64,000 nucleotides of DNA, from positions 24,531,463-24,595,462 of the forward strand of contig OX393568.1 in assembly GCA_947652115.1 (NCBI GenBank), given 5' to 3'. Positions 38,080 through 45,200 of the stretch are shown piece by piece (within the stretch, counting starts at the first letter, position 1; the number at the start of each line of letters is the position of its first letter). The position numbers and the translations under genes are program-made. This stretch comes from Blastomussa wellsi. Taxonomy: Eukaryota; Cnidaria; Anthozoa; Scleractinia; Plerogyridae. The notes below the pieces were generated by a model, which was not told the DNA's origin, did no database searches, and was given only the letters and a program-made list of their open reading frames with translations.

Positions 38080-38455
38080 CTATTCATATTTTTTTTAGGT
38101 TGCAGCAGTATTTGGTTTAAGAGGAAGAAAACTTGCCCTCTCGACCTCTCCCAAATGTGATTCGGGTAAGTTTTACAATTGGTAAGGTTTTTGTTACAAG
38201 AGCTTCGCTTGTCCTTAATTGATTGAGTTAGACACCTAAAGGCGATTATATAAGGAATGGATCTCTCAACACCATCGCCACGTGCCCAGATGTTCATTGT
38301 AAATTGTGGGGTTTCCATGTCCTGATTTGGTTATAGCTGCGTTCCTTGATTCTAACCCAGTTGCTTTATTTTATTTTATTTTTATAGCATTGACAAATCA
38401 AGATATCATGAAATACAGTGGACAGTGTCTTTACGCTTTCATTCCAAGGAAGTGA
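2094..38455 (+). CDS. LARS1: Cytosolic leucyl-tRNA synthetase, complete 36-exon model
   Basis: Class Ia aminoacyl-tRNA synthetase that charges tRNA-Leu in the cytosol; in animals also a leucine sensor for mTORC1 and part of the multisynthetase complex. Exons: 2094-2099, 3350-3454, 3554-3573, 4213-4294, 5051-5056 (micro-exon), 5193-5273, 5821-5910, 6320-6411, 6751-6826, 7288-7400, 8026-8089, 8764-8831, 8975-9071, 9679-9810, 9972-10059, 10660-10736, 11428-11700, 12165-12250, 12373-12438, 13084-13166, 15450-15588, 17482-17571, 26498-26626, 27149-27200, 27387-27450, 27589-27701, 28252-28322, 28496-28658, 28952-29020, 29263-29403, 30412-30630, 31223-31327, 32105-32209, 37007-37225, 38099-38165, 38388-38455. 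They total 3519 nt (1172 codons plus stop), all in phase. HIGH motif is HLGH (62-65); the CP1 editing domain has TLRPET (281-286) and VPSDAPDD (381-388); KMSKS is 705-709, split by the intron at 27201. The C-terminus past about residue 1055 does not resemble the vertebrate protein as I recall it. Confidence 0.95.
2553..2710. repeat. Dispersed MITE-like repeat, copy 1
   Basis: Shares ordered blocks with 10070-10227: TTTTCCATTTA/CTTTCCATTTA at the start, AATGGAAAGG in the middle, and ACTGTTCCATTTTCACAAA at the end. The start and end blocks are roughly inverted around TGGAAA. It lies in LARS1 intron 1. Confidence 0.65.
3617..3940. repeat. 20/21-bp minisatellite (TAATATTAAGCCACC)
   Basis: About 15 tandem copies of a 20-21 bp unit that alternates between CTAATATTAAGCCACCCC and CTAACATTAAGCCACCTT forms, giving a ~41 bp higher-order period. 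It is located in LARS1 intron 3. Confidence 0.9.
4603..4740. repeat. Short inverted-repeat element (GTAACAGGACTACA ends)
   Basis: GTAACAGGACTACA at the left end is repeated in inverse orientation as TGTAGTCCTGTTAC at the right end, about 140 bp apart. Several CTGTCCAATTT words in both orientations occur inside and just upstream (4450-4710). It is typical of a non-autonomous DNA element in a LARS1 intron. Confidence 0.6.
5051..5056 (+). other. LARS1: Candidate 6-nt micro-exon of LARS1 (GCTGAG)
   Basis: The hexamer GCTGAG is preceded by CTCTAG and followed by GTAGGA, so it has both splice-site dinucleotides and is phase 0 on both sides. It inserts Ala-Glu between exon 4 (ending ...TISK) and the exon at 5193 (starting FAIGYERL). 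This restores the two residues found there in other LARS proteins (human has Cys-Glu). Without it the model is two residues short at a conserved position. Confidence 0.6.
6251..6268. repeat. Homopolymer run of 18 G
   Basis: An uninterrupted G tract in a LARS1 intron, about 50 bp upstream of the acceptor at 6319. It may form a G-quadruplex, and its length is unlikely to be assembled reliably. Confidence 0.9.
7004..7144. repeat. Foldback MITE (GCCCCATTT / AAATGGGC ends)
   Basis: The two ends are inverted copies. Inner arms containing CACCAGATAAATCACTATCC and its complement are separated by a short loop of about 40 bp. It is a non-autonomous palindromic element inside a LARS1 intron. Confidence 0.75.
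7208..7229. repeat. (GAT)n microsatellite
   Basis: Seven tandem GAT triplets in a LARS1 intron, upstream of the exon at 7288. Confidence 0.85.
7601..7730. mobile_element. MITE with CAGTGCTCGAAATTA ends and 5-bp target duplication
   Basis: The left end CAGTGCTCGAAATTA and the right end TAATTTCAAGTACTG are imperfect inverted repeats. The pentamer ACTTG directly flanks both sides (7596-7600 and 7731-7735), which looks like a target-site duplication. The interior repeats GGCAACC/GGTTGCC words. It is the best-supported insertion boundary in the window. Confidence 0.75.
8231..8250. repeat. Homopolymer run of 20 C
   Basis: A poly-C tract in the LARS1 intron between exons 8026-8089 and 8764-8831; it is a poly-G tract on the other strand. 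Confidence 0.9.
10070..10227. repeat. Dispersed MITE-like repeat, copy 2
   Basis: Second copy of the repeat at 2553-2710, in the same orientation. It begins about 10 bp after the LARS1 5' splice site at 10060, so the insertion sits almost on the donor. Confidence 0.65.
10310..10418. repeat. Dispersed repeat with TTTAACCAATGGATCCTTCTG, copy 1
   Basis: About 105 bp nearly identical to 12682-12781, including a perfect run from GTTTAACCAATGGATCC through GAGCTGTGGATA. Both copies lie in LARS1 introns in the same orientation. Confidence 0.8.
12682..12781. repeat. Dispersed repeat with TTTAACCAATGGATCCTTCTG, copy 2
   Basis: Partner of the copy at 10310-10418, with few differences. The copies diverge abruptly after GAGCTGTGGATA, which marks one element boundary. 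Confidence 0.8.
13555..14160. repeat. 28-bp minisatellite, about 22 units, with E2F-like cores
   Basis: Tandem units of about 28 bp built around TTTTCCCGCGCTTGACAC followed by TGGTTACATG, in LARS1 intron 13167-15449. Most units keep TTTCCCGCGC or TTTCCCGCAC; the former matches the E2F/DP consensus TTTSSCGC. Units become more divergent towards the right end (from about 13825) and the array fades near 14160. The repeat is seen directly; any regulatory role is inference. Confidence 0.92.
16158..16310 (+). repeat. Dispersed repeat, copy inverted relative to 30150-30290
   Basis: From TTTAGGCCTGG to TTGGTTAGGGCAATA this segment matches the reverse complement of 30150-30290, including ATTTGGTGAT, CCAAATGTTTAATTGTTCA and GGTTTGCTTGCGG. 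The two copies are in opposite orientation in different LARS1 introns. Confidence 0.75.
18251..18476. repeat. Tandem duplication of about 113 bp
   Basis: Two adjacent copies starting CTTTATAAAGCGATCGATAA at 18251 and 18364 run through TTGACACTTTCAGCGATA. They differ by a few substitutions and short A-run changes. It lies in the 8.9-kb LARS1 intron. Confidence 0.88.
19461..20552 (-). CDS. Class A (rhodopsin-like) GPCR, intronless, nested in a LARS1 intron
   Basis: A 363-residue seven-helix receptor in one exon, with ATG at 20552 and TAA at 19461. The N-terminus is acidic, with NTT and NNT glycosylation sequons. Hallmarks are all present: N and D of TM1/TM2 (N57; LAASD, D85), a DRY box (132-134, DRYIAITHP), CWLP in TM6 (269-272) and NPLLY in TM7 (309-313), then a GKRDFR helix-8 start. 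It should therefore be G-protein competent. The ligand is unknown; overall style recalls biogenic-amine, adenosine and melanocortin-like cnidarian receptors, but I cannot assign it. It lies antisense within LARS1 intron 17572-26497. It is clearly paralogous to the receptor at 39871-40851 (shared [33 protein letters not shown] and GKRDFR blocks). Confidence 0.93.
   Translation of the reverse strand: MKNTTIGGEGNYPQNNTDDEDYSASGDFSGEEMFSEGFSAEFDTYPIVLAIFIITVNLTVIILFIRNRSLRSVTNSFLISLAASDLLAGLVGIPMTICCSAIGDNTFCPISLLIWRIISVSTVLHILLVSVDRYIAITHPMRYHNIVTRNVFFTLTTLAWSAAVFVSLIQLSWRANAKMDEDEGEHANTAQITYDLVVFAIFFAVPFVVMTFIYVRIFTTVRYHEKQIWRYHSPSDPEQPSNRKSDSRHNAQRKTATIFLAMLIVFIACWLPYFILSFQEQMTPEEFLPPIWVLYVFYYYARFFTSLANPLLYVLGKRDFREALLCVFCKKDKVRNESRASTTLTALFSVEQSANGETTKSSV
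20553..26497. other. Rest of the large LARS1 intron, no gene recognised
   Basis: AT-rich intronic sequence between the nested receptor and the LARS1 exon at 26498. The open frames here are short (under 105 codons) and show no domain, splice-consistent partner or composition typical of coding DNA. The promoter and any 5' UTR of the nested receptor should lie just right of 20552. A TATATCG-rich patch at 23255-23410 may be a decayed repeat. Confidence 0.6.
28057..28213. repeat. Tandem duplication of 79 bp near a LARS1 3' splice site
   Basis: Two adjacent near-identical copies start CCTGTTTGCAATCTCTGCG at 28057 and 28136. The second ends about 38 bp before the exon at 28252, so the duplication may include or displace the branch-point region. 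Confidence 0.9.
29630..29720 (-). repeat. tRNA-derived SINE head (minus strand)
   Basis: On the minus strand AGCTCAGCTGGTT (from 29693) resembles an A box and GGTTCGATTCC (29649-29639) a B box. The sequences that would be the acceptor stem do not pair, so it is SINE-like and not a functional tRNA. It lies in a LARS1 intron. Confidence 0.55.
29925..30372. mobile_element. Inverted-repeat element containing a tRNA-like segment
   Basis: Ends at 29935-29960 (GGCTCCGTCGCACGTGTCCG) and 30335-30365 (CGGACACGTCCGGCTCCG) are inverted relatives about 400 bp apart. Between them the minus strand carries an A-box-like GGTAGTGTAGTGG (about 30100) and a B-box-like GGTTAGATTCTGG (about 30053). The segment shared with 16158-16310 is also inside. 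It could be a composite of a SINE within a DNA element; exact ends are uncertain. Confidence 0.5.
31444..31688. mobile_element. TTAA-flanked MITE (AGGAGCCACGTCACG ends)
   Basis: The left end TTAAAGGAGCCACGTCACG is mirrored by CGTGACGTAGCTCCTTTAA at the right. TTAA at both edges is the target site used by piggyBac-type transposases. It has no coding capacity and lies in LARS1 intron 31328-32104. Confidence 0.72.
31955..32032. repeat. Hairpin repeat, 31-nt arms (CCCTGCGAGC...)
   Basis: Arms 31955-31985 and 32002-32032 are near-perfect inverted copies (centred on AGGTCCCTTCGATCTTC) around a 16-nt loop. Related in layout and in the CCTGCGA end to the hairpins at 36831 and 39531. It lies in a LARS1 intron, about 70 bp upstream of the exon at 32105. 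Confidence 0.8.
33181..33460 (-). pseudogene. hAT-superfamily (DUF4371-type) transposase fragment
   Basis: The minus-strand frame carries [20 protein letters not shown], then an FRIHNGN-like segment, then [16 protein letters not shown]. This resembles the conserved N-terminal part of DUF4371/ZMYM1-like hAT transposases. Only about 75 codons are recognisable; the reading frame then ends with no catalytic region. I read it as a transposon relic inside LARS1 intron 32210-37006. Confidence 0.7.
34068..35566 (+). pseudogene. Multi-pass membrane protein, unknown family, frameshifted and lacking an in-frame ATG
   Basis: Coding-like sequence on the LARS1 strand inside intron 32210-37006. The open frame begins after a stop at 34065 and reads [20 protein letters not shown] before the first hydrophobic part. 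No ATG lies at its start: the first in-frame ATG is about 70 codons in (34287), so a 5' exon (possible acceptor CGGCAG at 34083) or a 5' truncation must be assumed. Seven or more hydrophobic helices follow. The frame stops at 35285, while the next frame (from 35264 to 35566) continues with matching character ([20 protein letters not shown]). One base missing, or two added, between 35256 and 35285 would join them. I do not recognise the family. It could be a decayed gene copy, a polymorphic null allele or a sequencing error. Confidence 0.6.
35775..36008. repeat. Inverted-repeat cluster (GAGGCTCAGGGGAATAAA; TTTTCACA...GGCCATATTGG)
   Basis: Two nested inverted pairs. ACCGAGGCTCAGGGGAATAAAA is answered by TTTTATTCCCCTAAGCCTCGGT. 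TTTTCACACGCGTGACAAGC plus GGCCATATTGG is answered by CCAATATGGCCGCCGTGACG plus TCATGTGAAAA. The first pair resembles the palindrome at 45965-46040. It is intronic in LARS1, downstream of the membrane-protein relic. Confidence 0.65.
36831..36887. repeat. Short hairpin repeat, 14-nt arms (AACCTGCGATCAGG)
   Basis: AACCTGCGATCAGG at 36831-36844 pairs with CCTGATCGCAGGTT at 36874-36887 around a 29-nt loop. It shares the CCTGCGA end with the hairpins at 31955 and 39531. It lies in LARS1 intron 32210-37006. Confidence 0.75.
37700..37797. repeat. 21-bp tandem repeat (CTTCCTCATTGAGGCTAAAAT)
   Basis: About four and a half near-perfect 21-bp copies immediately left of the 208-bp palindrome. The unit length keeps the minus-strand frame open, giving a spurious repeated peptide with no other coding support. 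Confidence 0.9.
37818..38025. mobile_element. 208-bp near-perfect palindromic (foldback) element
   Basis: Almost the entire element is an inverted repeat: the left arm from TATAATTTGGTTTTATCAAC through GGAGCGAATCC, then the right arm back to GTTGATAAAACCAAATTATA, with nearly no loop. Arms differ at only a few positions. It lies in LARS1 intron 37226-38098, 73 bp upstream of the exon at 38099. Such foldbacks are common in cnidarian introns. Confidence 0.9.
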
Positions 38456-39870
38456 TGCAACGCATTACAATTTTCATCCTACCTTGTGTTAAGTGAAATA
38501 AATGTTCAAGCCTTAAAAAGGTTCCATGCGTGCGGTCAACACTGTGAAGCGAATAGAACAGTACCCCTCACTCTCGAGGTACTGAACTTGTCCGCTTTAG
38601 TCAGAAGAGTGTAATGAATATTTAACAATAATTCAGTTGAATGCTAGAGGAATGTACTTTGCAATAAAAAGATTCTCAGGAAATCAGTCTAACTTTTCTC
38701 TTCTTGTGTTAACGCAACATTGATGGGTATTTAGACAGAAGAATCCGCTGCAATGCGCAACGGATTCTTGTTTGAATATTGATCAATATTCTGCGCTCCC
38801 ATTTGAAAAAGTCGGGGATGCTCGTCGTCTCGCTTAGGGGTCAGTGTAAATTTCGGTTGTTTGGTCTTTTGAGGACAAACACGCCAGTACTTTTTGTCGC
38901 CAAGATCTCGTTTAACGTTGCACATCAAGAAATGTTAGTAGAAATACACACTTTATGATCATTTGGTATCTTTTAGGGATCAACAAAAGCTTTAGCCAAG
39001 GCCACATTGATCGTATTTAGGGTTACATTCAAAATTTCCGACGAGCATCCCCGGGACTAGTAGTTCAAATACAAGTGTGATCGTCTGGGTGGGAGATCAT
39101 CTGAGGTGAAAAAAACTCTTAGTGACTGACTTTTCGACAATCTGAGCGGAAGCCATCTGTCAAATGAAAAATTGTTGTCAGTCGATGATGCTAGGTTGTC
39201 TAGCCAGTAATCAACAACAGTTCTTTTCAGAACGACTCTCATCTGGCATCTAACGAACACCAACACCAACTACATGCCCGTTAGGGGGTACTTTACCCAT
39301 GTTTTGGGTATAGGGTTCCCCTGACCCTGTTTGGGACAAAAATAACGTCGAACACCTACCCTGTTTTGGACAAAGGAAAACGTCTTTTATACTAGGGCTA
39401 ATATCTAGCACTGAAAACGACGAAAGTCTTGCCTAGATCCTGGGTTCAAAGAGGACGTGTATCACTGTTTTTTGTGACTTTTGAAAACATGCCTTTTTAA
39501 CATCGTGCAAACTTTTTGCATGTCATGTAACCTGCGAGAGCAGACGATTTTTTCGGAAACAAGAGCCGAAAAAATCGTCTGCTCTCGCAGGCTACATGTT
39601 ATGCATATCAAATGTCCATTGGCACCAGCCACTGATGCTCACTCCGCGACTACTAACAAAAAATACTTAAAAATACTAAATATGATTCTAATCTAATCTA
39701 TCCAGATAACTGAGCTTTTTCGATATTTTGAAGGTAAAATCGTTAGTCTGTTCCTATTTAGCATAGCTGTCTAGCAATATTGAAACAACACGTTTACACT
39801 CCTGTACTTTAATGCACTGTCTGAAACAAACTTCAGGTTTCAGTTTTTTATTTGCTTCCTTGATCGTTGT
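38456..39870. other. LARS1 3' UTR and intergenic region
   Basis: AATAAA at 38497-38502, 42 nt after the LARS1 stop, is the likely polyadenylation signal. A second AATAAA near 38660 is a weaker candidate. The remainder up to the stop of the minus-strand receptor shows no gene, apart from the hairpin at 39524-39598. Confidence 0.7.
39524..39598. repeat. Hairpin repeat with perfect 26-nt arms (CCTGCGAGAGCAGACG)
   Basis: Positions 39531-39556 and 39566-39591 are exact inverted copies around a 9-nt loop. Imperfect pairing (CATGTA/TACATG) extends the stem outward. It would form a stable 26-bp stem in RNA or single-stranded DNA. Confidence 0.92.
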
Positions 39871-40851
39871 TCAGACAAGAGAGTTAATTGTCCCATGTAC
39901 AGCCTCGCCCTTCTTTGTTGTTCGACAGCACTGCAAACATTCACAAAGTGCCCCCCGGAAATCGCGCTTCCCAAGGACGATGAGGACTGGGTTGACCGCC
40001 GAGGCAGTGAACCTTGTGAAGTAAAACAACACGTAAACGGACCACAATGGAAGCGATTCCATCCCTTCATCATCAACAACAAGTTCTAGGATAAAGTATG
40101 GTGCCCAGCAAATAAGAAACACGGCTAACATACCAGCGAATACGACAGCGGTTTTCCAGTTAGATGGGCTGACTTTCGCGTGTGGTTGGTCGTGACCCTT
40201 TCCCGGTACTCTACCTTTCTGTTTTCTTTTGTAGAGGTGAACAAAGGCAAAAATGCGCAAATTGCAGTACATCATCACGACCAACGGAACACCAAGAAAA
40301 AGAACAAGTACAGCGGTAGAGTAAGTTACATGAAGCCGAAGCCGCTCCTCTTCACTCCTGTCATTTTCCACAGTGATCCAAGACAGCTGAATCAGGGAGA
40401 CGATCGCAGCACAAATCCAAGCCATGCACACGAGACCAATAGAAGTTTTCAGCCTGAGGAGAAATTCACAGCGCGTACCGTGGACCACAGATGCGAAGAG
40501 ATGTATCGTTAAAATAGTCAGGTGTAGAACTGTGGAGACAGAAATGAACCGCCAGAAGACGGCGCTGGAGAGACACCATGATGTATCGTAGGTTACATTA
40601 CAGGCGAGGTACAGAGGAATTCCCACCAAGCCCGCCATTAAATCGCTAACGGCTAAGCTTGCCAAGATGCCATTTGTCACAGTTTGAAGCTTCTTTTTAC
40701 GGGCAACCAGGATTAAAGCGGTACCATTAGCAAGTACAATCAACACAGCAAGGACGATTGGATACACATCATAGCGGGCCGAGAATCCATTCACCAAATC
40801 GTCATCCAGCGTTTCGTTTCCTTGGTCATCGTATTCCATATCCTCGTCCAT
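39871..40851 (-). CDS. Class A GPCR paralog with degenerate DRY and NPxxY motifs
   Basis: A 326-residue intronless receptor, with ATG at 40851 and TGA at 39871. It keeps an acidic N-terminus with a GNET glycosylation sequon, N42 (TM1), LAVSD with D70 (TM2), C93, CWAP in TM6 (249-252) and the GKRDFR helix-8 start. At the end of TM3 the DRY box is replaced by HLF (117-119), and the TM7 motif reads NPVLI (287-291) instead of NPxxY. Both changes affect the G-protein activation switch, so it may be an atypical, decoy or constitutively altered receptor. It is clearly homologous to the receptor at 19461-20552, 19 kb away on the same strand. The frame is fully open, which argues against simple decay. 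Ligand unknown. Confidence 0.9.
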   Translation of the reverse strand: MDEDMEYDDQGNETLDDDLVNGFSARYDVYPIVLAVLIVLANGTALILVARKKKLQTVTNGILASLAVSDLMAGLVGIPLYLACNVTYDTSWCLSSAVFWRFISVSTVLHLTILTIHLFASVVHGTRCEFLLRLKTSIGLVCMAWICAAIVSLIQLSWITVENDRSEEERLRLHVTYSTAVLVLFLGVPLVVMMYCNLRIFAFVHLYKRKQKGRVPGKGHDQPHAKVSPSNWKTAVVFAGMLAVFLICWAPYFILELVVDDEGMESLPLWSVYVLFYFTRFTASAVNPVLIVLGKRDFRGALCECLQCCRTTKKGEAVHGTINSLV

Positions 40852-42226
40852 GTTCGGCCTTCTGCTTCGCCCCTGTCCTTGGTACAGGATGGAATTATTC
40901 TGAGGTCAAATAGCTCGAGGTACAGTTACCTGCTAGTTTCAGTATTGCCAAAGCTGATCTCGTCCTCCTTGCTCAGCAAAGAAAAGCTAGAATATCAAAC
41001 AGTTCTGTCGCCAGAGGACTGCAATTAAATACAAGTGCAAATGACTGTAATCACTTCCAGTCATGCCCCAACATCCGCTCGAAAAACCATTTTTACGCGA
41101 CGCGTCAATTAATTAAGGTTGCAAGTGTTGATACACTGAAAAAGATATCCCTCAGCAAATTTCTGTTGCAGCATCCGAAACTTTGAACTCTAACTTGCTT
41201 TCTTAATCTTTCACATGAAAAGCACACATCTCTTTAGTCCGATATAACGGTATGACACCAGCATAAGCTGTTCGACTTCCAGAAGATGTAAACACTAATA
41301 TAGACCGTTAGCCTCCACATTGCGTCCAACAACTGATCTGTGGGTGATTATTACAAAGTAATTGGAATTCCACTAATACCTTCGTCATTTAATTTGTCAT
41401 ACAAAATAATTTATAAACAGCTACAAACAGGGAAATAAGCCGGAACAAGTCCCAACGCCACAACGGAACAGGTCCCAGCGCCACAATCAGTTTAACTATT
41501 AGGCTAGAATACAACCCTGTATAAGAAGGCGCTGCCATACATTCGTTCCAGTGGAGTCGATTAACATCTGCATGCTGCATAACAGAAATCAGACGATCAT
41601 TAACCCCCGGCGGCTGTTTGGTCTCGAGATGCAGATATCTGCACGTCCTTTGCTGTAATTATAATAAAGTAACGGAATTGGGTGGTCGCATGGGAGAGGT
41701 CGGGAGTGGTTCATATCAACATGCAACTTCTCCTTACTGTCTCCATACATTTCCTATAGCTATAATTAGGAGAAATTCATGCTGCACGCGTTATTCATTA
41801 CTGTCATGGGCTACATTTTGCCTCTTGCCGATAAGAAATCTGTTGTTAAAACAAAATCTATTTAATTACGTTTTGGACCCGAGCTCTAAGGCAAGGGGAA
41901 AATGAGTTCGCCCTTGAGGTTCAGGACAGGCCGAAATGCAATGGATGTGGGCGAAACCTCTTCAAGGCCAAGGCCGCTGTAAAAGTAAATCACTGCAGGT
42001 GTACGACAGACAGACAAGGGACCAAATACCCTTTGTACAATCTCCTTAACTGTACTGCGTTGTAGAGCCGAGGCTGCGACTTAAAAGCCTTCGACATGCA
42101 ACAAAAATAAATAACTTCGGCAATGAAAATACCACGTCATTTATTTTTGGTAAATATATCCTAATCCTCTCGCCGTATTCTATTCAAATATTGTCTTATT
42201 AAATAAGCTTAATAGGATGATAAAGA
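40852..42226. other. Intergenic region between the GPCR and WBP4 3' end
   Basis: No gene seen. It should contain the receptor promoter next to 40852. On the minus strand AATAAA at 42145-42140, about 82 nt beyond the WBP4 stop, is the probable WBP4 polyadenylation signal. A dispersed repeat occurs at 41724-41777. Confidence 0.65.
41724..41777. repeat. Short palindromic dispersed repeat (TTCTCCTTA...AGGAGAA), copy 1
   Basis: Starts TTCTCCTTACTGTCTCCATACATTT and ends AGGAGAAATT. It is similar over its length to 57036-57090, and its ends are inverted copies. Confidence 0.7.
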
Positions 42227-45200
42227 TTAGCTGGCTTTATTGGGATCTGTCTGTCGAATGTTCCTCTTCTTGTCAGGGTTGAGTTTACGTTTCTTAAACG
42301 CGACTTCATTTCCTTCGCCAGCCGTACGGAAGGTGATTTTAGGAGTAGATCGTTCTTTGAATTTGACTTCTGTTTTAGCAGGTTCTGAGGCCGTGTCCTG
42401 TTTGGTGTCAATCTTGTTTGATGATTCTGTCTTTTGTCTGAAAAGGGAAAAAAGGTAACTGTATGCGTCGATTCTTGGTTCCCTACCGAATTTCACGCAG
42501 ATATATAATCGGTAATCTAAAGATAATCTCGAAAGGCTGATTAGTTTTCCTTATAGCATGTATCACAAGAAAGTACTGAAGCAGATGGAAATACAATAAA
42601 CATCACGATGCCATGGAATATCGTGTCCAGATCCTTTCTCGCAGGCTAAGTTACCCCTAAAGGGTGACATGACCTGGGTGCAAAGATTAGCAATGTTAGT
42701 CTGTACTGCTTGCCGGCTCACAAGCTGCAAAGATTATAGACACTAACCGCGCGAAAACACAGCGCTTTGCCATTCTGTAAATTGGAATCGTTCAGTCTGG
42801 ATCAAGTAAAAGGAATTGTGCTCTATTAAAAGTATATGAAGTAATTCACGTCTCAATTTCAATTTCCTGATTGATTTGAAATGCCAACGTCCTTATGAGC
42901 ATGACTGGTGAATTTTTTATAAAACTTTACTCCAAATAAATTAAAAGAGGAGATGGAGTGTTTCAAGTGAATTGTCAGTTAAAAAATAAAACTTGTAAGC
43001 CAGTTCTCACCTGACTTACCGGCTGGTACACCCCAGTGAAGGTAACCAAAAGTAACGCGGCGCCATACCAGGGAAACCCCCGAAGGGGTTTAGGGCTCTG
43101 GCCATGAGAATAATTACCATATAAGGGAAAGACTTACGTTTGAGGGGGAGGTTCAAATGTTTGAACTGTAGTCCACTGTCCGTACGGAGAGCTCTTTGCT
43201 TCCTTCTGGTTCATTTCTTTCTCTTTACCATATTTGTCATCCTGTAACAAAACACAATTATTTGGAACAACAATCTGTTTATGCGTTGAGACCACATGTG
43301 TTCAACCCTGCTAGAGAAAATCGCTAAAATGATTTACAAAGAAACTGCTTCACTAGGACATTTTCCTGTAACTATGTTCTTTGTCTGCTTTATTAAAACC
43401 TTTTCAACAAGTTATCGCCACTAGATGGTGGTTTTGTGCAAAACTACAACATCCTGACTTGAGTGACGTGACTTCCTGCACTTTCCGCCAGTCATACAAA
43501 TTTGGTGAAGCCATACTACAGTCAGACTGACTTTGTATGAGTTAATGTACTTTGTTTATCATTGATAATCTTTCTCGAGCACAATACCTACATTTTGAAC
43601 ACTAGTTTGCTGCTCTGTGTTGGCTTCTTTATGCTCCTTGGAATTTCTGAAAATTTAAAAGCATGGCACACGTTATCAACAAAGTTCAACTCACCACTGC
43701 ATGGCATTAGGCCCTTGGAAGCATCAAAATTAATGGTGAAGTTACCATTAAACATGTTACCTTGCATCGCCGGGTGTTGGAGATGACAAACAAGAAGGCG
43801 ACTCCCACTGGGATGCTGAAGACAAAAATACCTTCAATCATACACTACACTCTATTTACACAGGCTGGCCTTTCCAGGGGTGGGGCAAGGGGAATTTAAC
43901 AAAGGAGACCCTGTCAACCCTTACACATTGGCCAACAACACTTGAGGTTACCAGCCATTTCTGCACTTACCTTGTGTAATTGTATTGTAGTAGTAAAAAT
44001 AACCTTCAGATGCTTGACCGATATTCCAGCCATGAGAGCATTGCAAAGTGGGCTGACTTCCTTCGTATGAAATGAAACACCCTGTAGCAAAATTAATAAT
44101 TAAAGAGCTAGAACCCTAAAAAGACTTTTACTCTTGTTGGGTTATTTTATTTGACTCAAAAGTATATGAAGCTGAATCAATGAATGCAAGCTTGAATTTA
44201 TTAGAAACACATTAGAGAGCCTTTATTGAAAGCAAACGCCTAATACTAATAGACTAATGGCAGTTTACTGACAACAAGCTAATCATTCTGAAGAAATGAC
44301 ACAGAAGCATTTCAAGATGTTAAGAGTTTTAACCATATTTAAAGATATTTGATTCCTTCTTAATGTAAACAACAAATTATAACAATACTGGCACTATACT
44401 GCATCCAATACTGATTCGAAAAAGTATTGACACAAAATTAATGCAGCACAAATGAAATGCTTGTATTTATTCATTACAAATACATCATTGGTTAAAGAAC
44501 GGACTGTTGTTACAGTACCTGCAGTGCTTTCTCCGTTGGAACAAACTTCATTTGCCTGTGTTTTTAGAGACTCTGATGTTGACTCATCCTTAGGTTTTGG
44601 TCTCTCAATGTTCAGGTCTTTCTCATAGGCCTTCAGTGCTGCCTGAAGTGATTGATAAAAATTGCACAATATTCAGCTGCTAATTCTGTAGTCCCGAGCT
44701 CTTCAAAACAATCCAAAAAGTCCAGAGCTCTTCCAAACTTTTAAAGAAAATAGTTTGAAGATATATGACAAACAGTGTGACCTAACCTTGTAGCAGTGGG
44801 CAATCAAAATAAATTGTTACATGTTGAATCATCACCTAGCCTTTGGGTGAGTTTATTACACATTAACTTAATTTGTTTTACATACCGCTTCAATGGCTGC
44901 TAAATCCATTTTAAGTTGTTTCTGGGCCTGAGAAACTTCTTTCCCTTTTTTCTGAACCTGTGCAAATCACACTTAGATGAATGAGTATGTACAGACACTC
45001 AATCCAAATGAGTGCTCTAGTCTGTGCTTTGTTGGAATTTTTACAATAGAGATTCTGGATACATGTTTCGTAGGAAACTGAAACTTAATTGAATACTCCC
45101 CTGAGGGGCTTTTTGGTGATCAATACAAATTACAAAATAAATTCAGATATATAAGGGGAGAAGATTAATAACTAAAAGTCTAATATCTAAATGCCTAATA

